Assembly (NCBI GenBank): GCA_002441865.1
Contig: DJNY01000157.1
Coordinates: 1-5,102, forward strand
Source of the DNA: Lachnospiraceae bacterium UBA6452
Lineage (GTDB): Bacteria > Bacillota > Clostridia > Lachnospirales > Lachnospiraceae
Direction of reading: 5' to 3'
Length of the DNA stretch: 5,102 nucleotides
Part shown: one piece after another, positions 1 through 5,102 of the stretch
Position numbering within the stretch: the stretch's first letter is position 1
Layout: each line of letters begins with the position of its first letter
Position numbers and translations under genes: made by a program
The notes under the pieces: generated by a model
Told to the model about the DNA's origin: nothing
Database searches by the model: none
What the model saw: the letters and a program-made list of their open reading frames with translations, nothing else

Positions 1-2260
1 TTCCAATTGTCTGCAGTCCTTCTGCCAGCTTCAGACGCATCAGCTTTACACATCCTGAAAACGCGCCATTATCAATAATACCTACATTAGAAGCAGTCTC
101 CACATCCACCAGGTTTGTACAACCGGAAAATGCACTGGTGCCTATTGTTGTTGTACCCTTTTCGCCATTATCACTGAACTTTACATTGGCAAGTGCTGTC
201 AGTCCTGAAAATGCACCAGCTTCTATCTTTTTTATTGTTCCGGAAAGACGTAGACTGACAATAGCCGGGCATTTTGCAAACGCATTTTTCCCAATCCTGT
301 CCAGCTTTTTCATATTACCCAGATCCACATCCGCAACACCAGTCGTTATATTAATTGCTTTTAAATTGTTGCAGCCTGCAAATGCACATTCATCCAGTAC
401 GGTAACATCATTCGAAACAGTAAAATCTGTTGCTCCAACATTTGAAAATGCATATGCACATATTTGCGTCAGAGCCGGCATATTCACTTCACCCACAAGA
501 TCTTTACATTTAGCGAAGCCATTTTCATTCACTATTTCTACTTTTTCAGCTCCCTTTATGCCTATGATAGAACTGGACGCAAAGGCAGACACTCCAATCT
601 CCGTGATCTGGTCAGCAAAATCAACTTCAATACTACTTTTCAGATTCTGGAAAAGCGTATCTACAACTTTTGTCACTTTCGCTGTTTCTGTTCCCCACTG
701 AATAGATTGGATTTTCTGGCATTCGGCAAACGGACTGTTAGCAGTCTTAAGTGTGGCAGGAATCCGCACTGATGTCAGTGCAGTTTTACTAAAAGCTGCA
801 CTTCCAAGTTTTTCCAGCAATTCCGGCAGTTCACAAGTTACCAGCGCTGTGTCTCCCTGAAAGCAACTGTCACCTATTTCCGTAACACTTTTTGTATCCG
901 CAAATGTAACCGTTTCCAGAGTTGTACAATTTGCAAAGGTACATGTATCCAGCTTTGTCACGCCAACAGGTATTGTAATTTGAGTAAAACAGACATAATC
1001 TTCCGTATCATTCTTATTCTGTTTATACTTACTTCCGCATCCTGAAAATGCATATGCACCAATGATTTTCACATTTGTTCCAATTGGATTATAATCTGCA
1101 TTCGCCTCCAGTTTTTTACAATTGATAAATGCTGAGTTCCCAATCTCCGTAACTGCTTCCATATCGGCATATGCAACTTTTGTAAGTTCTATATCTCCGC
1201 TGAAACAACTATCCGGAATCTTTGTCACACCAGAAGGGAATCCTGATACCGTCTTTAATTTTATACAACCAGCAAAGACAGATTCTCCCATTTCGGTCAT
1301 TTTATACGCATCATCAAACACTATGTTCTCAAGTTTCTTACAATTAGAAAAAGCGGACGCCCCCATTGATGTGGTACTTGTATTTGCTGCAAATCTGACA
1401 TTTGTGCATGATGTTCCCTGAAAAGCACCTTCTCCAATATTTTTTACCTTTTGCGGGATAGTAATGTCTTCTTCCAGACTGGAGGTGCTGAATGCATAAT
1501 CTCCAATCTCGGTAAGACCGGATCCTACTTCAAATGTAAGCGTTCTTACCGGATTATCTTTAAATGCGTTTTTCCCTATCATTGATACATTTGCACCGAT
1601 AACAAGGTCTATCCTCGGTATATTAGTTCCACAAATACCTGCGTCGTTGTAAATGGACGTAATTGTATAAGTTTTTTTATCATAAATAACCTGATCCAGT
1701 TTTAATGTGATACGCTTATCTTCCTCTTTCATATCTTCTGTAAATTCAGGTCTGTCAGCCAGTTCTTTTGCCGGTACGATTTTCACGAGTCTGGCTGTCA
1801 TATTTTCTTTATCAAATTCAAAACCGCAACTTAATTTTCCGTTTTCTTTATCATCAGAAGTCACTGCGATTTCTACATAAGTTGCATTCTTCTCTTCCGT
1901 TGCCATATCCGGCTCGAGTTCTTCCTCTCCGACAGATAACGTTTCAACTTCATTTTCTCGTCCGTCCGGATCAGCCGAGGGATCATCTAAACCAACTGAA
2001 TTGGCAGACAGCGACTGTTCCTGCGCCGTATCTTCTGTTTCCTCTGTTACATTCGTTTCTGCTGTCTCCGTCTGCTGGTCTGCAGCTTTTGCGTTTTGTT
2101 CCTCTCCAGCCCCTGTCTGTTCATTCTGTACTTCCTGTACAGAAACCTCCTGTACCTGCTCTGCCAGTACAGAGGTCTGCGTTCCTGTAGCCACCATGGA
2201 AGCAGCCAGCGTGAGCGCAAGTGTTCTCCTCATCTCTTTCGGTAATTTGTTAAATACCAT
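1..2260 (-). CDS. Secreted BspA-like leucine-rich-repeat surface protein, 3' end outside window
   Basis: The frame is open from an ATG at 2260 to the left edge, giving 753 codons without a stop. Residues 1-33 form a Sec signal peptide: basic start (NKLPKEMRR), hydrophobic core (TLALTLAASMVA) and a likely cut after SVLA. Residues 34-125 are a Glu/Gln/Thr/Asp-rich low-complexity linker. Residues about 126-215 look like a small beta-rich domain. From about residue 215 there are 21 BspA/Treponema-type leucine-rich repeats (LRR_5 style) spaced mostly 22-27 residues, each with an IGxxAFxxCxxL-like core; the key Phe are at 233, 257, 280, 304, 329, 353, 378, 405, 442, 467 and on to 734. An irregular insert lies at 409-426. 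The start is supported by AGGAAAGGGG about 8 nt upstream. Proteins of this family are exported and often act in adhesion or host contact; a binding partner cannot be inferred. Any anchor would be beyond the window. It follows dprA but has its own promoter. Confidence 0.93.
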   Translation of the reverse strand, partial: MVFNKLPKEMRRTLALTLAASMVATGTQTSVLAEQVQEVSVQEVQNEQTGAGEEQNAKAADQQTETAETNVTEETEDTAQEQSLSANSVGLDDPSADPDGRENEVETLSVGEEELEPDMATEEKNATYVEIAVTSDDKENGKLSCGFEFDKENMTARLVKIVPAKELADRPEFTEDMKEEDKRITLKLDQVIYDKKTYTITSIYNDAGICGTNIPRIDLVIGANVSMIGKNAFKDNPVRTLTFEVGSGLTEIGDYAFSTSSLEEDITIPQKVKNIGEGAFQGTSCTNVRFAANTSTTSMGASAFSNCKKLENIVFDDAYKMTEMGESVFAGCIKLKTVSGFPSGVTKIPDSCFSGDIELTKVAYADMEAVTEIGNSAFINCKKLEANADYNPIGTNVKIIGAYAFSGCGSKYKQNKNDTEDYVCFTQITIPVGVTKLDTCTFANCTTLETVTFADTKSVTEIGDSCFQGDTALVTCELPELLEKLGSAAFSKTALTSVRIPATLKTANSPFAECQKIQSIQWGTETAKVTKVVDTLFQNLKSSIEVDFADQITEIGVSAFASSSIIGIKGAEKVEIVNENGFAKCKDLVGEVNMPALTQICAYAFSNVGATDFTVSNDVTVLDECAFAGCNNLKAINITTGVADVDLGNMKKLDRIGKNAFAKCPAIVSLRLSGTIKKIEAGAFSGLTALANVKFSDNGEKGTTTIGTSAFSGCTNLVDVETASNVGIIDNGAFSGCVKLMRLKLAEGLQTIG

Positions 2261-2372
2261 TCATGTATCCCCTTTCCTATTTGTTTCATTCCTCATGATT
2301 ATTTCAGATGCTTTTTGTCAAAACATGTTTCAGTTATTACAGACACAGTCATCACATCATATAGTCTTTTTT

Positions 2373-2401
2373 ATTATAAATTTCCCATTACCATTATTCA
2401 A
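2373..2401 (-). promoter_or_regulatory. Sigma-A-type promoter for the LRR protein gene
   Basis: On the minus strand a -35 box TTGAAT (2401-2396) is followed by a 17-nt spacer and a perfect -10 box TATAAT (2378-2373). Transcription would begin near 2366, giving a 5' leader of about 105 nt before the ATG at 2260. The boxes and spacing are seen directly; activity is inferred. A second TTGACA at 2321-2316 has no convincing -10 partner. Confidence 0.7.
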
Positions 2402-2482
2402 TGCTGTAAAGTTGCAAAATAAGTGTATTATTTTTGTGAATTATGCCCAACATATCAAAAGACAATGGAATAATATGAACTT

Positions 2483-3661
2483 TCACAACGAATACGCTCC
2501 ACCCTTTTCCACAACCGCTCCATCCAGTTCCATCTGCAAGAGAGCTGTCATAAGTTCTGCAATATTGACATTCCCAATTTCTTCATAAAGCTGCTGTATG
2601 GTTTTTGGCATATAATCCATGCTGGCATACAAGCGTCCTTTCAGGTCATCCGCAGCATATTGATTCTTTGATCTGGTTGTATTATGTAAACCATTTTGTG
2701 CCTTATTGCATTTGTCTGCGTATTCAGTTCTTTCCAATATCATCTGTCTGATTTCCAGCAGACTTTCCTCTATATCTGTGATAATGCCCGCTCCCTGGCT
2801 GATCATGTGATTGCAGCCAATGCTCATAGGATCCGTGATCCGCCCCGGAATGGCATACACATCTCTTCCCTGCTCCAGTGCCATATTGACCGTAATGCTT
2901 GTTCCGCTTTTCTGTCTTGCCTCTACCACGATCAATGCATCACAGAAACCGCTGATGATACGGTTTCGTGGTGGAAAATTGCATGCCATAGGCGCTGTTC
3001 CCGGCAGATATTCACTGAGGATTTCTCCGTTTTTCAATATTGCTTCATACAGGTTTCTGTTCCGTGTCGGATAACAGACATCCACACCACTTCCAAGCAC
3101 TGCCTGTACAAAGCCGCCTGCCTGATTGGCTGCCTCCTGCGCTATACTGTCAATCCCCGCTGCCAGTCCGCTGACAACTGTCATCCCAAGATCCGCACAG
3201 CATGTACCAAGTCTTCCTGCCATCTCTTTTCCATACCCGCTGCAGTTTCTGGCTCCGATGATGGCAATCGTTGGCTGATCTGATCTGTTCTTTGTATTGT
3301 CTGTCCTTTTGAAATAGGCAAATGGTGGATCCGGGATATTACGCAGCTTGTATGCGTAGTCCTCATGCAGTATAGATATGAATTCAATTCCTTTTTCACG
3401 CAGTTTTTCATATTCTCTCTGCAGGTCAAATGTCCTGCGGCTTTCTAAAATAAGGGCAATGTCTCTTTCCGTCACACTTTCCTGTCCATTCTGGCAAATA
3501 GCCCGCCAAAGTTTTTTCAGTTCTTCCTCCTTCATCTCGTAAAGGTCTTTCGGACTGATCCCCTGTTCCGTCATCCGGATCATGCGGCTTCGCCGCAGCG
3601 GATTTGTCTGGTACAGCCAGTATTCATATTTCTTTTGTTCGTCTATGTTTTTTGTTATCAT
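2483..3661 (-). CDS. dprA: DNA processing protein DprA (Smf), complete
   Basis: DprA is a cytoplasmic protein that binds incoming single-stranded DNA during natural transformation and loads RecA on it; it is also kept by many bacteria with no known competence. This 392-residue protein has a helical N-terminal region (about 1-100), a Rossmann-like DNA-processing domain (about 105-300) and a C-terminal winged-helix-like domain (about 340-392). Family motifs are clear: IAIIGARNCSGYG at 132-144, VVSGLAAGID at 162-171, GSGVDVCYP at 190-198, FPPRNRIISG at 229-238, KSGTSIT at 251-257, ALEQGRDVYAIPG at 261-273 and GCNHMISQGA at 282-291. The linker at about 305-340 is variable and makes the protein slightly longer than many homologues. 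The ATG at 3661 has AGGAG 8 nt upstream. No frameshift or missing core motif is seen. It lies 100 bp after the PBECR gene, not directly after comM as is common. Confidence 0.97.
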   Translation of the reverse strand: MITKNIDEQKKYEYWLYQTNPLRRSRMIRMTEQGISPKDLYEMKEEELKKLWRAICQNGQESVTERDIALILESRRTFDLQREYEKLREKGIEFISILHEDYAYKLRNIPDPPFAYFKRTDNTKNRSDQPTIAIIGARNCSGYGKEMAGRLGTCCADLGMTVVSGLAAGIDSIAQEAANQAGGFVQAVLGSGVDVCYPTRNRNLYEAILKNGEILSEYLPGTAPMACNFPPRNRIISGFCDALIVVEARQKSGTSITVNMALEQGRDVYAIPGRITDPMSIGCNHMISQGAGIITDIEESLLEIRQMILERTEYADKCNKAQNGLHNTTRSKNQYAADDLKGRLYASMDYMPKTIQQLYEEIGNVNIAELMTALLQMELDGAVVEKGGAYSL

Positions 3662-3728
3662 GTAAGGTCTCCTGCGGGGGTATAAATATTATTAAAATAA
3701 CCACTTGATTTTTTTATACAGTAGCTAT

Positions 3729-3756
3729 AAGATAAATGAAAAAGCAGCAATTTCAA
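3729..3756 (-). promoter_or_regulatory. Possible weak promoter ahead of dprA
   Basis: In the 100-bp gap before dprA, TTGAAA (3756-3751) lies 16 nt from TATCTT (3734-3729) on the minus strand. The -35 box overlaps one arm of the inverted repeat at 3739-3817. If that repeat terminates transcription, dprA would need a start such as this. The gap is very AT-rich, so a chance match is likely. Confidence 0.25.
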
Positions 3757-3817
3757 GCAAGCTACGGGCGTTTGGCTGGGGCTTCGGCATTTTCAGCACT
3801 TGATATAGCTGCTTTTT
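3739..3817 (-). terminator. Long inverted repeat at the 3' end of the PBECR gene, candidate terminator
   Basis: Arms at 3739-3757 and 3799-3817 pair at 17 of 19 positions, enclosing a 41-nt loop. In the minus-strand transcript the first arm starts AAAAAGCAGC and the second ends GCTGCTTTTT, so the stem is flanked by an A tract and a T tract, as in intrinsic terminators that can work in both directions. The loop is long for a terminator. The distal arm lies inside the PBECR coding sequence, and the stop codon at 3762-3764 lies in the loop. It could instead be the remnant end of a mobile element. Confidence 0.45.
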
Positions 3818-4274
3818 GGGGTTGCTTGTACATTGATACAACATGATTAGTACTTGTTTTAGCATCACTTACAGCCTCTATTACATAATAAATATCCTTC
3901 ATCTCTTTTATCACAATAATATGTGGCGCCGGTTCATTTGCTATGGTTTTATATTTTGATGACCTATTCTGCGAGAGCATAATTGCATCATAATTGCTTA
4001 AAATATAACTGATTCTTGCAATATCCTTATTATCCTTCATGCTATGATCACTCAATCCTTTTGCACCATGTCTTTTTTCTATATGAACAACCGCGTCCCT
4101 ATCTAATGTTATCCTATTACCACATACTTTTAATCCTGTTAGCTTTTCAATTTGATCTGCTTCTTTTTCTGTTATAAATCCCACTGTGATCGGTTTAACA
4201 TATTTTCCTTCATAAACCTTTTTCACAAAAGCCAACACTTCTTGATCTACAAAATTATCTTCTCCTTTACTCAT
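3762..4274 (-). CDS. Stand-alone PBECR-type (phage barnase/EndoU/colicin/RelE-fold) nuclease-like protein
   Basis: This 170-residue protein has no signal peptide or membrane segment, so it should be cytosolic. It resembles the PBECR domains (Phage-Barnase-EndoU-ColicinE5/D-RelE-like nucleases) found at the ends of phage minor head and integrative-element polyvalent proteins. Visible family-like elements are KPITVGFITEKEA (27-39), the central HIEKRHG (64-70) with candidate catalytic His64, Arg68 and His69, DHSM (76-79), DIARISYIL (84-92), PAP (115-117) and the strand YYVIEAV (129-135), then VVSMYK (145-150). The Ala-rich tail (about 151-170) lies over the inverted repeat. The ATG overlaps the comM stop by 8 nt (ATGAGTAA) and AAGGG lies 8 nt upstream, suggesting coupled translation. 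Hand counts on two 60-base lines (3841-3960) give about 31% G+C, against 55% for one line of dprA and 48% for one line of comM. Family assignment comes from motif memory; the PBECR subtype (possibly PBECR3) and any nuclease activity are inferred. No antitoxin-like partner is seen. Confidence 0.75.
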   Translation of the reverse strand: MSKGEDNFVDQEVLAFVKKVYEGKYVKPITVGFITEKEADQIEKLTGLKVCGNRITLDRDAVVHIEKRHGAKGLSDHSMKDNKDIARISYILSNYDAIMLSQNRSSKYKTIANEPAPHIIVIKEMKDIYYVIEAVSDAKTSTNHVVSMYKQPQKAAISSAENAEAPAKRP

Positions 4275-4746
4275 GCCACAGACCCTTATTCAGTGCTATC
4301 GCCTCGCTGACATGCGCCTCTCTTATCTCATCCGACTCTGCCAGATCAGCAATCGTTCTTGCAAGTCTGCGGATACGGAACAGGCTTCTGGGATTTAGCT
4401 GATACTTTGTATAGGTTCTTTCCAGAATATGTTCCGCTCCAGGATTCATCCCACAATACCGCATTGTTTCCTTATTCGTCAGATCTGCGTTAAATTTATT
4501 ATCCATCCCATATCGTTTTTTCTGTCTGCTAATCGCCTTTTGTACACGTCGTGCAATCACAGCACTTGATTCATTTCCGGTTTTCTGAAGTTGTCCCCAT
4601 TCGATACGTCCTACTTCTGCGCAAATATCAAGTCTGTTCAGAAGTGCTCCCGAGACACGCTTTTGATATTTTTCCCGTTCCTGATCCGTACAGTTACACT
4701 TATGAAGATCCGGATAGTATCCGCATGGGCATGGATTCGTTGGAAC
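4267..4746 (-). pseudogene. comM: comM (yifB) remnant: C-terminal third of the Mg-chelatase-like AAA+ protein
   Basis: ComM is a hexameric AAA+ motor that promotes branch migration during natural transformation; full-length proteins are about 500 residues. Only about 157 codons with clear family similarity remain. They start at TNPCPCGYYPD (4740 downward), pass through the cysteine cluster KCNC, the SGALLNRLD segment, and a C-terminal domain with ALARTIADL-like RRLARTIADL and EAHVSEAI, ending GLWHE. The Lon-like N-terminal domain and the Walker A and B motifs are missing. The frame stays open only to an in-frame TAG at 4768-4770, and the codons between 4741 and 4767 do not look like ComM. Within SGALLNRLD, the family norm is SGPLLDR(I/F)D, so Pro and Asp are changed. 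A GTG at 4560 could start a 97-residue C-terminal piece, but I saw no clear ribosome binding site for it. The stop overlaps the start of the PBECR gene. The 5' part may lie beyond an insertion to the right or be lost. Confidence 0.85.
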
Positions 4747-4781
4747 ACTGAACTTGATACAATTTAACTATTATTTTCCTA

Positions 4782-4814
4782 GGGGTGTTCAAAGGGGGTT
4801 CATTTGAACACCCC
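4782..4814. repeat. 12-bp perfect hairpin at the comM junction
   Basis: GGGGTGTTCAAA (4782-4793) and TTTGAACACCCC (4803-4814) are exact inverted repeats around a 9-nt loop, GGGGGTTCA. The loop and 3' arm can also pair in a shifted register (GGGGGTTCA with TGAACACCCCC, two bases bulged). Neither strand has a T tract right after the stem, so it is not a standard terminator. It starts about 35-45 bp from the point where comM similarity stops, which would fit the terminal region of a mobile element. No known element is recognised. Confidence 0.7.
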
Positions 4815-4822
4815 CTTGAGAA

Positions 4823-5102
4823 ATGGCACTTGCAGGCATAAAAGATGGCAGGCAGTCTCGTTATAAGACCACCTGCCTGTTGATTATTCTTATTCTGTTT
4901 TCTGTATTTCGCCAGTTCGACAAACTGAAATTTGTGGGTGAGATTGAATATCTCTTTAATACTCAATTCCTTTTCGTCTTTACGCAAATGATGACTGCTA
5001 CAATAATCGTTGGAATCATACTGATAATACCAATATATGCTGGACCTAGAATTGCCATATTGGAATATTCAGGTTTTACCAGATATGCAAAGATGGTAAA
5101 TG
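4823..5102 (+). CDS. Possible partial membrane protein, runs off right edge
   Basis: From an ATG at 4823 (in-frame stop at 4817-4819) a plus-strand frame stays open to the window edge, 93 codons. The translation has two hydrophobic stretches, TCLLIILILFSVF (residues 18-30) and FLFVFTQMM followed by TATIIVGIILIIPIYAG (about 49-74), which could be transmembrane helices. I do not recognise a family. No convincing ribosome binding site precedes 4823 or the alternative ATGs at 4988 and 4991. A terminator-like hairpin at 4847-4877 lies inside the first part, so the true start may be later, or the frame may be the 5'-truncated relic of a membrane protein. The opposite strand is also open (5068-4700), but its translation crosses the hairpin and runs into the comM remnant out of frame, so it looks spurious. 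Confidence 0.35.
   Translation, partial: MALAGIKDGRQSRYKTTCLLIILILFSVFRQFDKLKFVGEIEYLFNTQFLFVFTQMMTATIIVGIILIIPIYAGPRIAILEYSGFTRYAKMVN
4847..4877 (+). terminator. Imperfect hairpin followed by a T-rich stretch, candidate terminator
   Basis: GGCAGGCAGTCT (4847-4858) and AGACCACCTGCC (4866-4877) pair at 10 of 12 positions, with a 2x2 internal loop and a 7-nt apical loop. The plus strand that follows is T-rich (TGTTGATTATTCTTATTC) but lacks a clean run of T, and AAAA precedes the stem by three bases. It could terminate plus-strand transcription, though no plus-strand gene upstream is recognised. On the minus strand it is followed by ATCTTTTATG, so it could also act there. Confidence 0.35.

Noticed and set aside
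138..1421. Plus-strand open frames opposite the LRR gene
   Set aside because: They are antisense shadows of the leucine-rich repeats, explained by the repeated coding pattern on the minus strand.
1..2260. The leucine-rich repeats as a DNA-level tandem repeat
   Set aside because: The repeats are conserved as protein motifs but the nucleotide units differ widely, so no DNA repeat annotation is justified.
2415..2436. AT-rich hairpin after dprA (CAAAATAA paired with TTATTTTTG, one bulge) as a terminator
   Set aside because: The stem is nearly all A-T pairs and no T tract follows it on the minus strand, so it is too weak to call.
2001..2588. Plus-strand 195-codon frame over the LRR start and intergenic region
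   Set aside because: It is Ser/Cys/Val-rich because it is antisense to the acidic linker, runs through the LRR promoter region and into the 3' end of dprA, and has no recognisable domain.
3794..4570. An 11-base match (CAGCACTTGAT) shared by the PBECR gene end and comM, as a possible duplication
   Set aside because: Eleven bases is short enough for chance at this composition, the flanking bases diverge at once, and the position inside comM fits normal coding.
4754..4763. Extended -10-like TGATACAAT on the plus strand as a promoter for the open frame at 4823
   Set aside because: No -35 box lies at a workable distance, and the downstream frame is itself uncertain.
4700..4987. Minus-strand open frame starting at a TTG (95 codons)
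   Set aside because: It crosses the palindrome and ends inside the comM remnant in another frame. Extended upstream, its translation is rich in Tyr/Ser/His without domain character. No ribosome binding site is seen.

Overview
The window looks like chromosomal DNA from a low-to-moderate-GC Clostridia, most likely a gut Lachnospiraceae relative. The basis is the gene content (comM next to dprA, and a large BspA-like leucine-rich-repeat surface protein), the AGGAG-type ribosome binding sites and the Firmicutes-like promoter spacing. Species cannot be told from the sequence. All recognisable genes are on the minus strand, so the biological order runs from high to low coordinates.

Right edge (about 4750-5102): a junction segment with no recognisable gene. 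It holds a 12-bp perfect hairpin (4782-4814), a second imperfect hairpin (4847-4877), and a plus-strand frame that stays open from 4823 to the window edge and would encode a hydrophobic, possibly membrane, protein. Next (4746-4267) is the C-terminal third of comM (yifB), the helicase-like AAA+ protein of natural transformation. It is cut off sharply just before its NPCPCG motif and is read as a remnant.

Middle (4274-3762): a 170-residue stand-alone protein with the RNase-like PBECR fold known from phage and integrative-element proteins. Its start codon overlaps the comM stop by 8 nt. It is clearly more AT-rich than its neighbours and ends in a long inverted repeat that may be a terminator. 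This is probably foreign cargo lodged between comM and dprA, genes that are usually adjacent. dprA (3661-2483) follows and appears complete and intact.

Left (2260-1): after a 222-bp intergenic region with a good sigma-A-type promoter comes a secreted BspA-like leucine-rich-repeat protein. At least 753 codons are present and the gene runs off the left edge. In many Firmicutes topA follows dprA, so the usual comM-dprA-topA order is broken on both sides here.

Functionally, the window is a DNA-uptake locus (comM, dprA) that has been remodelled: comM is truncated, a phage-type nuclease-fold gene is translationally coupled to the remnant, and a surface adhesin-like gene sits downstream with its own promoter. 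The nuclease gene and the junction beside truncated comM are the two parts most worth following up.
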